Source: Drechmeria coniospora
Lineage: Eukaryota > Ascomycota > Sordariomycetes > Hypocreales > Ophiocordycipitaceae
NCBI RefSeq assembly: GCF_001625195.1
Contig: NC_054391.1
Span: 2,945,390-3,009,389 of the forward strand
Reading direction: 5' to 3'
DNA: 64,000 nucleotides
Part shown: one piece after another, positions 45,746-58,297 of the stretch
How the letters are laid out: each line of letters starts with the position of its first letter
Numbering within the stretch: the stretch's first letter is position 1
The notes under the pieces: model-generated
What the model saw: only the letters and a program-made list of their open reading frames with translations
Told to the model about the DNA's origin: nothing
The model's database searches: none
Program-made: the position numbers and the translations under genes

Positions 45746-46765
45746 ATGGATATTCTCAAGGTCCTGTCGCGCGGGACGAAAAGATCCGGCTCGAAAAGCG
45801 GACAGTTCGGCGGCAAGGTGCCGGTTTCACTGCCTTCGGCCGGCACCAAGACGAACCCCCAGCTCTTTCATGATGAAGTGCGAGGCCAGAAAAGGAAGCG
45901 ATTTTCCGAAGAGTCTCGACCAGAGACGAATGCGGATGCGGATGCGGAACTCCCCATGGTCGACTTCTTCGCGCCCAAGAGCGAGTCTGCTGCGGGGAAC
46001 AAAACTTCGACGCGCGAGACGGAGCGTGGCATGAGCCCGGCACCGTCGCCGGCACCGGCCAAGAAGATGAGCGAGGACGAGTGTCGTCAGCTTCTGCGGT
46101 CGCATCGTCTCAAGATTACGCTCCTGTCCAAGGCCGAGCGGCAGAAGAAGGTCAAGAAGGCGAAGAAGAAGAAGGCAGCGGTCGAGGCGAAGGAGAAGAA
46201 GGAGCAGCTGTTCCCGCAACCGCTCGAGTCGTTCGTCGAGCTTTGCGACACCTTTGGCGTTTCCCGCCGCGTGTCGGAGAATCTCCTCCAGCAAGGCTAC
46301 CGGGTCCCTACCGAAGTGCAACTGGGAAGCTTGCCGCTGCTTCTGCGGCCGGACATGGCCCTCCCAGGCGAGGAGGCTTTCGAAAGTGGCGTCGATTTCC
46401 TCGCCGTCGCGCCGACAGGAAGCGGCAAGACAATCAGCTTTTTAATACCTGCCGTCAACGACATCATGCGACGCAGAGCCGAGGGCGCCGTTCGAGGAGT
46501 GCACGAGCTTGAAGCCGTCATCGTCGCGCCGACGCGAGAGCTCGCCTATCAGATCGCCAACGAAGGACGCAAGCTCGTGCAAGGAACTGGCATCAGGGTT
46601 GTCGGCATGCGGAAGGGCATGCGACTTGCCGCTGCTGCGCAGTATGCGACGTCCGAAGCCGAGGCCAGCCCCAAGGATGAGGTGGATGACGAGGACGCAG
46701 CAGACGAAAAGTATGGCGCAGACGAAGACGGAAACGGAAACGGAAACGGAAACGGAGACAAAGAT

Positions 46766-46818
<53 letters not shown>

Positions 46819-48019
46819 AGAGGAAGAGGAAGAGGAAGAGGAAGAGGAAGAGGGAGAGGAGGTGGATGCAAAGGCGCAGAAAGGTGGCAAGGGTGCTGCA
46901 AAGAAGCAGAAAACGCTGACAAAGGCCGATATTCTGGTTACGACGCCTCTCCTGCTGCTCAACCTCCTCTCGCCAGGACCGAGCGGCACAGCCCAGGTTC
47001 TGCCCTCGGTTCGCCGCCTGATCCTGGACGAGGCCGACGTCCTTCTCGACCCGCTCTTCCGCGAGCAGACGATGGGCATCTGGACGGCGTGCACCAACGC
47101 CGACATGACCGTCTCCTGCTGGTCGGCCACGATGGGCTCCAACATCGAGTCCATCGTCGGCGAGGCGATCCAGTCTCGGGCAGCGACTCTCGCGACGACG
47201 CCCAAGCCCTTGGTGAGGCTCGTCGTCGGCTTAAAGGACACGGCGGTGCCGAACGTGGTGCACAAGCTTACCTACACGGCGAGCGAGCAAGGCAAGCTGC
47301 TGGCGCTGCGACAGCTGCTTCACCCGACGGCGAGCGACGACGGCGGCCCGCCGCTTCGGCCGCCCTTCCTCGTCTTCACCCAAACCATCGAGCGGGCCAT
47401 GGCACTGCACGAGGAGCTCAAGTACGACATCCCGCTCGAGGCCGGAGGCTCGGCGCGGATAGCCGCCCTGCACAGCAGCCTCCCGGACCCGGTCCGCGCC
47501 GCCATCATGCGCAGGTTCCGAGCCGGCGAGATCTGGATCCTCATCACCACGGACGTGCTCGCGCGCGGCGTCGACTTTGCCGGCGTCAACGGCGTCGTCA
47601 ACTACGACGTTCCCGGCTCGAGCGCCGTCTACGTGCACCGCGTCGGACGGACGGGTCGAGCCGGTCGCGAGGGTGGCGTCGCCGTCACCTTCTACACCAA
47701 GGAAGACATCCCCTTCGTCAAGACGGTGGCCAACGTCATCGCCGTCAGCGAGAAGCAGGCGGGCAAGTGCGGCGACGACGCCGGCGTCCAGAAGTGGCTG
47801 CTCGACGCCTTGCCCAAGGTGAGCAAGAACGACAGGAAGACGCTGAAGGAGAAGGGGATCGAGGCTCGGCGGAGCGGGGCCGGGAGCAAGATCACATCCC
47901 AGAGCGGCTACGAGCGGCGCAAGGAGAACAACAGACGGGCCGCCATCGAGGGACACAAGAAGAGGCGACCGACGGAGCATGACGACGACGACGAGGAGTG
48001 GGCTGGGCTGGGGGAGTGA
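45746..48019 (+). CDS. ROK1: ROK1/DDX52-type DEAD-box RNA helicase
   Basis: Nucleolar ATP-dependent RNA helicase acting in early 18S rRNA maturation, the same process as MRD1. Intronless, 757 residues; the start is in AGCCATGGAT. An N-terminal FHDEVRGQKRKRF region and a Lys/Glu-rich segment precede the core. Helicase motifs in order: Q motif region GYRVPTEVQ, motif I APTGSGKT (222-229), Ia APTRELAYQ, motif II DEAD (Asp428 onward), motif III SAT (near 462), a LHSSLPDPVR segment, motif V ARGVDFAGVNGVVNYDVP and motif VI HRVGRTGRAG (near 630). An unusual acidic low-complexity insert (alternating Glu/Asp, then pure Glu, about 340-373) lies between Ia and Ib. A basic C-terminal tail (RRKENNRRAAIEGHKKRRP) matches the ROK1 group. 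The ROK1 assignment rests on the N-terminal region and overall layout. Confidence 0.92.
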
Positions 48020-48056
48020 CGGGCGCCATGGGTCGGACGATGGTCTCGAATGCCAG

Positions 48057-48130
48057 CAACGGGGGCCGACAAAGCAACCGGCCGTGTCGCGAATTCGCGA
48101 CAACGGGGGCCGACAAAGCAATCGGCCGCA
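48057..48130. repeat. Short direct repeat (CAACGGGGGCCGACAAAGCAA)
   Basis: Two copies of a CAACGGGGGCCGACAAAG-CAA-CGGCCG element about 45 bp apart, immediately after the ROK1 stop codon. Confidence 0.75.
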
Positions 48131-48427
48131 TCGCGCCTCTTGGGGACTTTCTTTCCCCAGCTCGACTCGCGCTCGCACCACGTCGCCAGCGACGCTGCGT
48201 TGCCTCGTTCGGCTCAGCACGGTGGCGGCGCAGGGTAGCGGGAGGACGATGCGTGGGCCACCTGCCATCGACTGCCGTTTGCAAGGTGCCTGCGTTGATT
48301 TGGGCATGAAGGTGTGCAATGACAATAGTCTAGTTCCGTCGTGTAGAGGAAGGCAGCTTCATGGCCCGTACAGCTGCAGATCCCGTACACGAACGTGTGC
48401 TGTCCTGTATGTGGGTGCCTTGCCGCC

Positions 48428-48571
48428 GCGGATGCCACTTCCGGGTGTCGACGTAGGTACTGTAGGTATTGCTTGGCATGGAGTAGCAGTCGACGACGAG
48501 CGGATGCCACTTCCGGGTGTCGACGTAGGTACTGTAGGTATTGCTCGGCATGGAGTAGCAGTCGACGACGA
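48428..48571. repeat. 72-bp tandem duplication
   Basis: Two adjacent 72-bp copies starting near CGGATGCCACTTCCGGGTG (48429 and 48501), nearly identical; GCTTGGC in the first reads GCTCGGC in the second. Each copy contains TAGGTACTGTAGGTATTGC. Confidence 0.85.
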
Positions 48572-50094
48572 ACCATCTCCTCTCACCATGTGCTTCCCGC
48601 TGCCGACGCTAGCCTGACGGTCGGGCCATGGACTCATGATGATCTGCAGCGATCCACACGTACACGGGCGCTACCAATCTGCCATAGCTTGTCAAGGCCA
48701 GCCGCTGTCGGGCCGCTGCGTCTGAGCGGTCGCTTCCTTGGTCCGTCGTCCGTCTTTTGCTCTGCCTGGCTCAGGCTCGAGCTAAGAGTGCCGGATGGCC
48801 GCGATCGTTCCGTCGTCGTGTCGGAAGAATGGGTCCGGAACCAAGTGGAGGGAATTCCAGCCTTGTCACGGCCACGCAAATTGGGCAGAGAAATGTTTGT
48901 AGCGTCCTGTCGGGACTGCCCACGACGCCGAGGGTCGAGAAGGAGGAATTAGCCGTCTCCGTCGTTCCCGCTTCGGCCAGCTCGCCTTTTTCCCTGCTCG
49001 CCTTATTGTCGACTCACCGTCGTGCGGCTCGTCCCCCCGCCCCCCTCCCCCGCCGCCGCCCCCTACCCCCCTCTCTCTGCCCTCCACGGACTCAGCAGCT
49101 CAGCTCAGCTCAGTTTGCCTTGGGCTAGGTCGAGCTCGAGGCAAATAGAGTTCTGACAGCGATTGATGCATTCTGCTGTGGGGCATCCACGTGCCTGATA
49201 CGTACAAGTGACCGACAAAGAGTCGGCGTGCTGCTGGCATTACCAGCTTAGTGAATGCAGGTGGTTGGTGCTAGGGAGAGATGGGTACCTTTAGAATGCT
49301 GCTAGTCGCTACTAGGTACTAGGTTGCATGGGCTGCACCGAAGTAGGCATTGCCATCACCTCATTCGTAGCTGGACAGCTTCATCTGGATCGGATCAGCT
49401 GAGATACCGAGCAACTGGTTCCGGAGAGAAATGCATAAGATGTGGCTTTCGACTATTTCGCCTAGCGAGTATTCCTCCTCGACTGGGCACGATGCCAGAC
49501 AAAGGCAGACGAGGAGATAATCCTGGACGCAGACATTCCTCCACATGGCCACGCTTTCCCTCTCGCCCCGAAGCATCCCGTATCGACGACCTGCATGGAC
49601 AGGAGAGACCGAGTGTCGTCGGTTCATGCAGAGCTAGCGCCTGACAGTGGCGACGAGCATGGCATCGCCCTGCTTGCGCGCTTGTTCATCGCTCCCGACT
49701 TTGGTTTCGCCGCTTCCTCGCATATGCTCCCTCTCCCTCCACTGCTCCGCTCTCCCTCCTCTCCCTCGCGGGCCCCAGCCGTGACCGACTTTGAAGCTGC
49801 TAGGCCTTTTTTGGTCGTTGGCAGCCTACGGAGTACCTTTCGTCTCCGCGTCGTCGTCGTGCAAGTACAAATACGAGGGAGAAGAGGAAGGAATATAATT
49901 ACACATGCATGCTCGAGTTCTATATCTGAACACAAGGCCCGTGTTGCGTGAGCACATTTGCTAGCGAGCACTGTAGTTGATGTTCTACTGTAGTTGTACG
50001 TGCAAGTGTTGTATACGACCCATGCTCCGAACTCCGTACTCCGTATTGTACATCGTAATAGCACGCTGCGCTACGTACCCTGGATATGCACCTA

Positions 50095-50114
50095 CAGTAC
50101 GGAGTACTCCGTAC
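50095..50114. repeat. Back-to-back GTACGGAGTAC/GTACTCCGTAC words
   Basis: AGTACGGAGTACTCCGTAC is an inverted version of the dispersed palindrome family, here centred on AGTACT. Confidence 0.7.
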
Positions 50115-52161
50115 AGACCTACCCTACGTCGTACTGTACAAGCAGTACTGTAAGTGTAATGCTTGCAAGTATGTATTGGGCACTTGCATGCCCTTGGCGC
50201 TCCGTACTGGGTGGGAACCTCAAACAGGCGCAGCCCCCCGCCCCCCTTCCTGCTGCATCTACTCCGTACCTGCACCCTAGCTTCCCAATGAGCCGCAAGT
50301 GTACAGTACTTGCAAGTACACTACGGTACATGTACATGTACATGAACAGCAGGCACTGAGCTGCACGGCGTACAGTACAAGTAAGTGTACAGCTACAACG
50401 GTTGGAACTTGCCGGTACCTCACTTGCATAGCCACTGAGGGCGCCGAGACAAGTATTACTGTATTCGTACTTCGCCGTTGTCGAACCCTTCCGTCTCGTA
50501 CCTGCGGCGTCTCCCGCTATCCCATCGAATCGGCGCACCGGCAGCCAGCTGGAGCCAGCTGGCATTGGCCCCGCGGGCGAGGACACGTTCCTGCCTGCTG
50601 CTGCATGAGCCCACGAGCCGGCTGCACATCGGACCTTCCCCACGTGGTGCGCTGTTGCTCTGTTGTTCTGTTGTCTGGTGGCTCCATTGCTCCCTCCCAC
50701 CTTCCACCTTCCCGGGGTGCGGCACCTAGTAAGTACACCCGGGTGCGGTTGAGTATTATGGTGTACATGGTGCACATGCACTGGCCTGTGCGAGCGCTCG
50801 AGAAGGAGGCAGGTGACACGGATCTAGTCGGCAAACTGTTGTCGCTGCGTACCAACTGAGGAAATGAGCCTTGATGATGCCTCTAGTCTCTCCAAATACC
50901 CAAATCTCCCCAGCGACGACCGAATTTACCCACTCCCATACCCGTACCCCATCATCACAATTGCTCACTTACCCACGTAGGTGTAGTGACAATTTAGACC
51001 TCGTTGCTTGGCGCCTGCGAGTGCAAACAAGCTTCTTGGCGACTTCCTGGCGACTTCTTTCCACACCAACCCACGGCGCCACCGCTCGCCACCGTTCGCC
51101 GCCGTAACGGTATGGACGGACACGGTGTGCAGGATAATGCATCACGCATGGCACCCCGGACTCCGTGCTCCGTCCGCACAGGCTTGCCATTTGGATCCGC
51201 CAGCATGCTTTCGAGGGGAGCAGGAGGAGCAAGGAAATGGAAAAGGGGGAGGTAGGGGGAGGGAGGGGGGGGGGGGGGCGAGACCTCTGGCTGGCCCCTT
51301 CATCCCATTCCAACGCCTCAAGTCGATTCGGTCACCCTTGTCCCGCCCGCGAGCCTGTCATTGGTCGGACCTGTCATAATCCTTCGGGAATATCGCGTTT
51401 CAAAAGCGACATGCCAATCGGCACCGACACGGCCACTGGCACCAGAGGGGTGCGAATACCCCACGATGGCTTCGTCTTGGTGCCCGCACTAGCCAACTCC
51501 TGCCCAGCCTGGTCTTGGCCCTTGGATCTTCCTGCTAGCCTCGTGAGCGATGAGCCTGGGCCGTCCAGACACGGGGCCTTGACACACGGTACAGGGCATC
51601 TATCGGTATACGTATGGCGGAGCCATGAACCCCCGTCGTCATCTCCCGGGCCCAAGCCGCCGTCGGCCTGGCGTCTAAGAGACTAGGCATCTCGGGTGCC
51701 AAGGGAAAATGGATAGTGCCTCTGGCCGTTGCTGTCAGGGTGCACACGCTGCTGGGTGAGTACGGAGTGCAGATGGTGGGATATTGAACCTGCCCCCCCC
51801 TGTGACTCCTAGATTCTTCAAATAACTCGCCTTCCCGTTTCCTACTAATTGCGCCCGTGTGTCGTCCTAGTTTATGGTCCTCCCCTTATCGTGACCGGCC
51901 AGCAGAGAGATATCGCCTTCCACTCCTTTGGTGTTCTCGATTTGGTTCCCAAGAGAATCACGTCCACCGTCACGTCACCTGCGGAAAGTATACACCATCG
52001 TCACCGAACGGTCTGGCCATCATTCTTGTCTGTCTGATCGCCAGAGTTGGACATCGACCACGAACGCCTCGGCTACCCCTATACACAACCCAAACACCTA
52101 CACCTTACTCGCCATACTCAGCCAGGCACTTGAGCCCGTTGAATCGTGGGAATCAAGGACG

Positions 52162-53789
52162 ATGAAATACAGCGACGCCTTGTTGCTCGCCTCGGCCGGC
52201 TCGGCCGCGGGCCTGGTGAAACAGTGCTCCTCCGGTAAACCTGTCGAAGAAAACAACAACTATTTCTGTGGCGAAGTCAAACATCTTCGGTACGAGGGTA
52301 TCATGGGTGACGGCAGCTATAAATCCGTCACCGGCATGACCGATTCAGGGGGCTGCCCAACCGAGAGCAAGTCGTTCCATGGCCCCTTGGCGCCATTGGA
52401 TGAAGGGGTACGACCTGCTCCCCATGGAGCTCTTGCTGTTGTCATTGCCAACTCTGCGAACCTGACCCGCTGACCATGCCAGCTTTCCATTCACATCCGG
52501 GGTCCATTTCACCTCAAGCAAGCTGCCGTATACAACCCGTACAGCCCTCCTTCGTTGAACAAGCGCAGCCCTGATGGGTCCCATCGCGTCCACCGTCGAC
52601 ATGACCACCGGCATATGCACCAGAAGAAAGAATTGATATACGCCATCATTGACGGCAAGAACGTCTCTTGGGAAAACCCTGATACACAAGGCGACGCTGG
52701 CAACGCCCCAGCTGGGGCTGCTCCTGCGGATGCTGCTGGGGCTGGGGCTGGGGCTGCTCCTGTCAATGCGGCTGCGGCTGATCCTGCCAATGCGGCTGCG
52801 GCTGCTCCTGCCAATGCGGCTGCGGCTGCTCCTGCCAATGCTGCTGCGGTTCCCGGCGTTGCCCAACCCGCTGCTGGCAGCCCTCCTGATGTCTCCCCCC
52901 CCCAATCCAGTGCCATCCCCAAATCCAATGCTAGCTCAGCATCCTCCGGTAGTGACTGGGACCGCATCGCCTATTTCAACGCTGAGACCAAGGAACGTGA
53001 TAACATGGTTTTCATGGCCAACCTAGGAGGTCAAGGCTCTGGCGTGTTCGATTAGTATGTTCCAAATCAGGTCTCGTGCGCTGGCATCACACACTAACCT
53101 GCGTCAGTAAATGGGGAAACTCTCTTGCCTATGTCAACAGCAACTGCAATGCTGGAAGCAGCACGCCCGAGACTCTCCAGGATGTTACCATCCCATCCAA
53201 CAAGGAGTTTGCCATCTTCAGCGCTGAGCCTTGTGACGAAACTTGCGGCTACTCCAGGGCCCCGGATATCGCCTATAGTACGTCCCTTGCCATTCGCTTT
53301 CCCCAGGCTCTCTCCTTCGTCACTAGAGACTAACCCTATTCTTCCGCAGAGGGCTTTGGCGGTGCCGACAAGGTTTTCCTCTTCGAGTTCATGATGCCCA
53401 TGGACGGCACCAAGGGCTTCAACGCCGACATGCCCGCCCTCTGGACCCTCAATAGCCGCATTCCTCGCACTGCCCAGTATCACGGCTGCAGTTGCTGGCA
53501 GAGTGGATGCGGCGAGTTTGATATCTACGAGGTGCTCGCCACCGGTGACCACAAATGCAAAAGCACCCTTCATCTTACCCAGGGCGGCGGCAGTTCCGAC
53601 TGGTTCATGCGCCCTACGACGACCTTCATTAAGATTGCCGTCGTGTTCGACAAAAACACGGCTGCTATCGCGATCCATATCCTTCCCGACGACACCAACT
53701 TCTCCGAAGGCCTCGACGATGCCACGGTCAAGAGCTGGCTGAACGGTCCCGCAAGCGGAATAGACAGCAGCCTGTTCCAAATCGGCTAA
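52162..53789 (+). CDS. TOS1-like cell-wall glycoside hydrolase
   Basis: Secreted or wall-bound protein of the yeast Tos1/YJL171C family (DUF2403 N-terminal and DUF2401 C-terminal domains), implicated in beta-glucan wall organisation. Four exons: 52162-52407, 52483-53054, 53108-53277 and 53350-53789; 475 residues with introns of 75, 53 and 72 bp. A signal peptide (MKYSDALLLASAGSAAG) is followed by the Tos1 N domain (FCGEVKHLRYEGI, then LSIHIRGPFHLKQAAVYNP). A variable Ala/Pro/Asn-rich linker contains four 24-bp repeats at 52752-52847. The C domain holds VFDYKWGNSLAYVNSNCN, a Cys-containing AEPCDETCGYSRAPDIAY, VFLFEFMMPMDGT, MPALWTLNSRIPRTAQY and CSCWQSGCGEFDIYEVL. Its WxxxxxxP region and acidic GEFDIYE are the likely catalytic area by family analogy. 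No GPI signal is seen at the C terminus. It is convergent with the next gene, 248 bp apart. Confidence 0.92.
52752..52847 (+). repeat. Coding 24-bp minisatellite in the TOS1-like gene
   Basis: Four tandem 24-bp units close to GGCTGCTCCTGCCAATGCGG plus CTGC, encoding an eight-residue Ala/Pro/Asn repeat. Unit differences are single bases. Confidence 0.85.
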
Positions 53790-54037
53790 GCGCTCGGCGT
53801 GGATCGCTTGTGATTGCATTCATGATTTGAGACATGACTTGATGAATTTGGTTGAGGTGGTCGGATCTTATTGAAATTTCTATTTGTACATGGTGCCATT
53901 TACAGAGCTTGCTTGGATTTCTGGGGTATGGAGTTGCGTCCATATGGAAGTGGAACGGACTGTCGTTGGATCCCAACTTTTCTATCGTGTATGTTATGAG
54001 ACAGTCGAGCCTTGCAGGCGCGTTAGAAGAATAAACT

Positions 54038-55966
54038 TCACTTTGCCAAGCCGTCCCTGTCGTCCGTCGACCGCCCAACCACGTTTCTAAGCGTGCCAAA
54101 GCTCAGGCAGTCGCTTATGCGGTTTGCGCCCGAGAAAAGCATCACCAAGCGCTCGACGCCGCAACCCCAACCGCCGGTGGGCGGGAGAGCGTAATCCAAT
54201 GTCTTGACGTAGCTCTGATCGAGCGGAGACATGGCCCACTCATCAGCATCCATCGAGGCCTCCGTCGACACGACGCCTTTGTCCGACGGCTTTTGTTCGA
54301 AGCCAACACCGCCGTCTGGCCGGTTGACCAGGTTGCGATGAGCAGCCAGCTTGCGCTTCTGCTCCTCCGGATCGTTCTCCTCCTCGTACATGTTGGCCAG
54401 CTCCCTGCCGCCGACGAAGAGCTCGGCGCGAGCGGAGACGAGCTGGTATGTCTTGGGGCACAGGAAGCTCTTGGCGAGTGGAGACATGCACACAGGCTGG
54501 TTTGTGATGAAAAGCGGTTCGTTGAAGGACATAGGCTCCACATACACGGCCGCCAAGCGGTCGAGTAGCTTCGGCAGCGAGCTTGGAACCTCACCCGGCA
54601 AATTGATTCCGGCGAGCTTCAAGACGGCAAGCAGCTCGGGGAGGGCATCCTCGGCGGTGAGCTTCGGAAAGCGGATCCCAGTGGCCTCCTCGAGGGCGGG
54701 GATGAATTCCACCTGTCTGAATGGTCGAACGAAACGGGTCAGGTCGATGGCGGGTAGGGAGGTGAGCTGGGAGGATATGAGTTCTTGGGAACGCTTGGCC
54801 AGGCTGCAGAGAAGCTCCTCGGTTTCGGCGATGAGGTCGGGAAGGTTGGCGTAGGCGCTGTAGAATTCGCACATGGTGAACTCGGGGTTGTGGGTGGTAT
54901 CGACGCCCTCGTTGCGAAAGGCAGGGCCAATCTCAAAGACCTTGTCGACACCCCCGACGACGAGTCGCTTGAGCCACAGCTCGGGGGCTATCCGAAGGGC
55001 CAGGTCCCTGTTCCGAAACTCGGTCGCCTGCGTGGCAAACGGGCGGGCGACGGCACCACCTGCGTTCTCGGCCAGGATGGGCGTCTGAAACTCGAGGAAA
55101 CGTTTCGAGTGGAAATGATCTCGCATGTGCTTGGTGATCTCGGCGCGCAGTCGCAGGACATCAAGGACCTCTCGGTTGACGAGCATGTCGACATGACGCT
55201 CCTGCATCCTCGTCTTGGCATCCTTGAGCGTCTCCGGTATTTGCTCCATGGACGGCGACAGGAGCTCAGGAAGCTGTCTCGCATCGAGCGTGGGTTCGCC
55301 ACTATTGGTACGTGTCGCGATGCCGGTGACGGCTGCGACGTTGTCAGCAAACTGATGACGATGCTACGGCGGGAGCACGGCGGTGACGGGTGGCATACAA
55401 ATGTGGTCGCCGACTTGTATCAGATGCTTAAAGAGGGCAAATTTGTGGATTCTTCTATTCTTCTCCGACACGCACTTGCTCTTGTTGATCATGACCTGCA
55501 CTTTCTGGAACTCGTTCACGATGTCGAGGAAGATGAGCGACTTGCCGACGACCCGCTTGGATCGAATGCGGCCGGTCAATGTCACGTTTTCGTCCGAGAG
55601 ACGCTCATGGAAATCTTCCAAAAACTGGGGGACACTCTTGCGCCCGGTCGAGTCGAAACGGGGATACGGATCTGGATAGAGCGGCTCTTCACTTTGCTGA
55701 TCTTGCCGAAGCTCGTCCTGCCTCTGCTGCTTGAAGGGCGACACGCTTTCGCGTGATTCCAGCTCGCTAGCGAACCTCGACACCTTGAGGCTGCCATCGG
55801 CATCAGGTGCGGCCGAATAGGCCCGAGAAGGAGCCTGCAGGCGAGGTGTGTGGCAAGGTGGTGTCGGCGTGAAATTGGACGGAAGAATGCGTCGGGGACG
55901 CGACTCCGAGCAAAGGCTGGGCGTCAAGGACTGGCGAGCCAGCCGGAGGCAATTGGTCGTTCTCAT
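54038..55966 (-). CDS. Lysyl-tRNA synthetase, mitochondrial (MSK1-like)
   Basis: Class IIb aminoacyl-tRNA synthetase charging tRNA-Lys, here probably for mitochondria. Two exons on the minus strand, 55966-55399 and 55332-54038, joined by a 66-bp phase-1 intron; 620 residues. The N terminus (MRTTNCLRLARQSLTPSLCS, continuing Arg/Ser/Pro-rich and acid-free) looks like a mitochondrial presequence. The anticodon-binding OB fold includes VTLTGRIRSKRVVGKSLIFL. The class II core has motif 1 around FLEFQTPILAENAGGAVARP, motif 2 FRNEGVDTTHNPEFTMCEFY (from about 328) and motif 3 GWGCGVERLVML (about 577-588). The GVD-THNPEFT lysine-enzyme signature is intact. The length is close to yeast MSK1 (576). The 653-bp region upstream is shared with the divergent ARP4 gene. 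Confidence 0.94.
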
Positions 55967-56619
55967 TGCACCTTTTGGCCAAGTTAGCTATTTCTATCCA
56001 GCCAGAGCAGTCGTCTGAAAGCAATCAAAGTAGATGCACAGGATCAGGAATGGCATGGTGTTATCACACGCAGCAAACTGCGTCAATCGCAGCGGTTCTG
56101 AAGCGAGTTGCGATTTCATCACGATAGGCAGGTACAAGATGTATGGTGAAAGCGACAAACGGCTGCTTGGTACTTACAATCATAGCGAACGCACAGAACT
56201 GATGCTCCCACCTGCAGTAGCAGTAGCGGCAGGTTGTGAAGGCTGTTAGTTGCATGCAGTCGTGCACCCAAGATGCCGACAGATTCAGATTCAAAGGGTT
56301 GGAAACGGAGAGAAAAATATGGAGCTCGTGGAAGGTCTTGAACCAATTTTTCGCCCCGATATCGAGCAGTAATTAATACTTAAGTACTTACTAAGCACGC
56401 GTGGGGTTATTCCTGTAGATGGGATAATCCCGATTAGCGCACTCCCCCGACAGCTGCATCGCCTCTCTCTCTGTTTTGCAGGTTCGAGTCGTGCTCGAGC
56501 TCGTCACTGGCTGACCGACTGGCGGCTGACATTGGCGCTCTAAATTTAATTCACATGCTCCCCATGCTCGATCGAACAACCGACTGTCACCTCCGCACCG
56601 TCATCATCTCCGCATAACC
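55967..56619. other. Divergent promoter region, LysRS/ARP4
   Basis: 653 bp between two divergent genes. It holds both promoters; no gene or clear repeat. The last 100 bp before ARP4 are C/T-rich. Confidence 0.5.
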
Positions 56620-58115
56620 ATGGCTCAGCAACAGCCCTTGCCGACGTCGGCGCAACCTACCGACATCTACGGTGGAGGTGCGTTGTCGGGATCGCTCGCG
56701 TCGAGATGGCCGCAAACCTCCCCAGGTGGTGGTGGAATGCTAATTGTTCGACGGCAGATGAGGTTTCCGCGCTTGTGCTCGACCCTGGATACTGCAGCAC
56801 GCGCGCAGGGTACGCGGGCGAAGACGTCCCCAAATCGATCCTGCCCTCCTTCTACGGTCACGTCACCAGCGAGCCGCAGCGGGACCTGTTCGGCGACGAA
56901 TGCCTCATCCCGCGCGCCGACTTCGAGGTCCGCAACTACATGAACAAGGACAGCGTGGTCGAGGACTGGGAGGTCGCGTCCAAGATGTGGGAGCACATGC
57001 TCGTCAACCGCCTGCAACCCGAGAGGCCTACGCCGCCGTCGAAGAACGGGCTCAACGACGATGTGAAGGACAAGGACGACAAGGACGGCGAGGGAGACGT
57101 CCACATGGAGGAGGCCGAGTCGCTCGAGAAACCGCTGCAGGAGAGCCCGGTGCTGATGACGGAAGCGCCGTGGAACACGGCCAAGTCGAGAGAGAAGGCC
57201 ATCGAGCTCATCATGGAGAACTGGGGGTGCCCGGCCTTCTGGCTGAGCCGGACGCCGGTGCTCGCCGCGTTTGGTGCCGGAAAGGCGACGGCGCTGGTGA
57301 TTGACGTCGGCGGCTCCAACACGTCGGTGACGGCGATCCACGACGGCATGGTCCTCAAGCGGTCCATCCAGCGATCTCCCGTCGGCGGTCTCTGGCTGTC
57401 GTCCCAGATCCGTAGCCTGTGGGAGACGTCGGAGCCCAAGGTCAACCTCGTGCCGACGTTCATGGTGGAGAACAAGACGGCTGTCGATGCCCTCGCACCG
57501 GCTCAGGCGCGTTTGCGGGACTTTTCGTACCCCATCAGCAGTTCCTTCCGGGCGTACGAGGACGAGCGGGTCATCACCGAGTTCAAGGAGTCGGTCGTGG
57601 AAGTCTGGCGAGGGCCCGGCCGGTACAGCGCGCCCGGAAACGAAGAATACATCAAGACACAGCCCGGTCGGGTGTTCGAGATGCCCGACGGCTACAATCA
57701 GATGTGGCGCGAACAGCGGTTCAAGGCGACGGAGGGCATGTGGGATGAGACTTCGGGATACCCGCTCCCGGAGTCGGACCGGCTTACCAAGAGCCAGACG
57801 ATTCCCGAGCTCATCCGGGCCAGCCTCAACGCCGTCGACGTCGACTTGCGAGGCAACCTGCTCGCCAACGTCGTCGTCACCGGCAGCACCAGTCTCATCA
57901 ACGGCTTCAACGACCGACTGAACAATGAGCTGATGACCATGTACCCAGGTCTCAAGGTCAAGATCCACGCGGCCGGGCTGACGAGCGAGCGACGGTTCGG
58001 CGCCTGGATCGGCGGCAGCATCCTGGCCAGCCTGGGCACCTTCCATCAGATGTGGATATCGCGGAAGGAGTACGAGGAGCATGGCGCCGGCATCGTCGAG
58101 AAGAGGTGCAAGTAG
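56620..58115 (+). CDS. ARP4: Actin-related protein 4 (ARP4)
   Basis: Nuclear actin-related protein shared by the NuA4, SWR1 and INO80 chromatin complexes. Two exons, 56620-56677 and 56758-58115, with an 80-bp phase-1 intron; 471 residues (yeast 489). Exon 1 encodes the short leader MAQQQPLPTSAQPTDIYGG. The actin fold begins with DEVSALVLDPGYCSTRAGYA and LPSFYGHV, has the second phosphate loop VIDVGGSNTSVTAIHDGMVL and the C-terminal VVTGSTSLINGFNDRLNNEL and ERRFGAWIGGSILASL. An acidic insert (about residues 115-150, DVKDKDDKDGEGDVHMEEAE) between subdomains is typical of Arp4 rather than conventional actin. It is convergent with the TDG gene, 182 bp apart. Confidence 0.94.
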
Positions 58116-58297
58116 GGTGGGTGGTTGGCGTACGGCGTCGCGAGAGAAAGAGCCTGCCTTTTTTCCGGTTCGCCATCGGACTGGTACACAGGCATTCGAC
58201 GGAGGATAAATAATCTCCGTGTAGGGTGTAAAATTGAATTCCCCAAGATGCATTGGATGGCCCGGGAAACGGCGTACGACGCTTGCCGGCGACTGTT

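Larger units (their letters stand above)
48020..52161. other. Gene-free region downstream of ROK1
   Basis: About 4.1 kb with no supported gene. It includes a short direct repeat (48057-48130), a 72-bp tandem duplication (48428-48571), C-rich tracts near 49035-49070, GTAC words at 49.97-50.40 kb and a G-rich tract near 51240-51280. Open frames of up to 220 codons occur but are low in complexity and show no domain. Confidence 0.5.
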
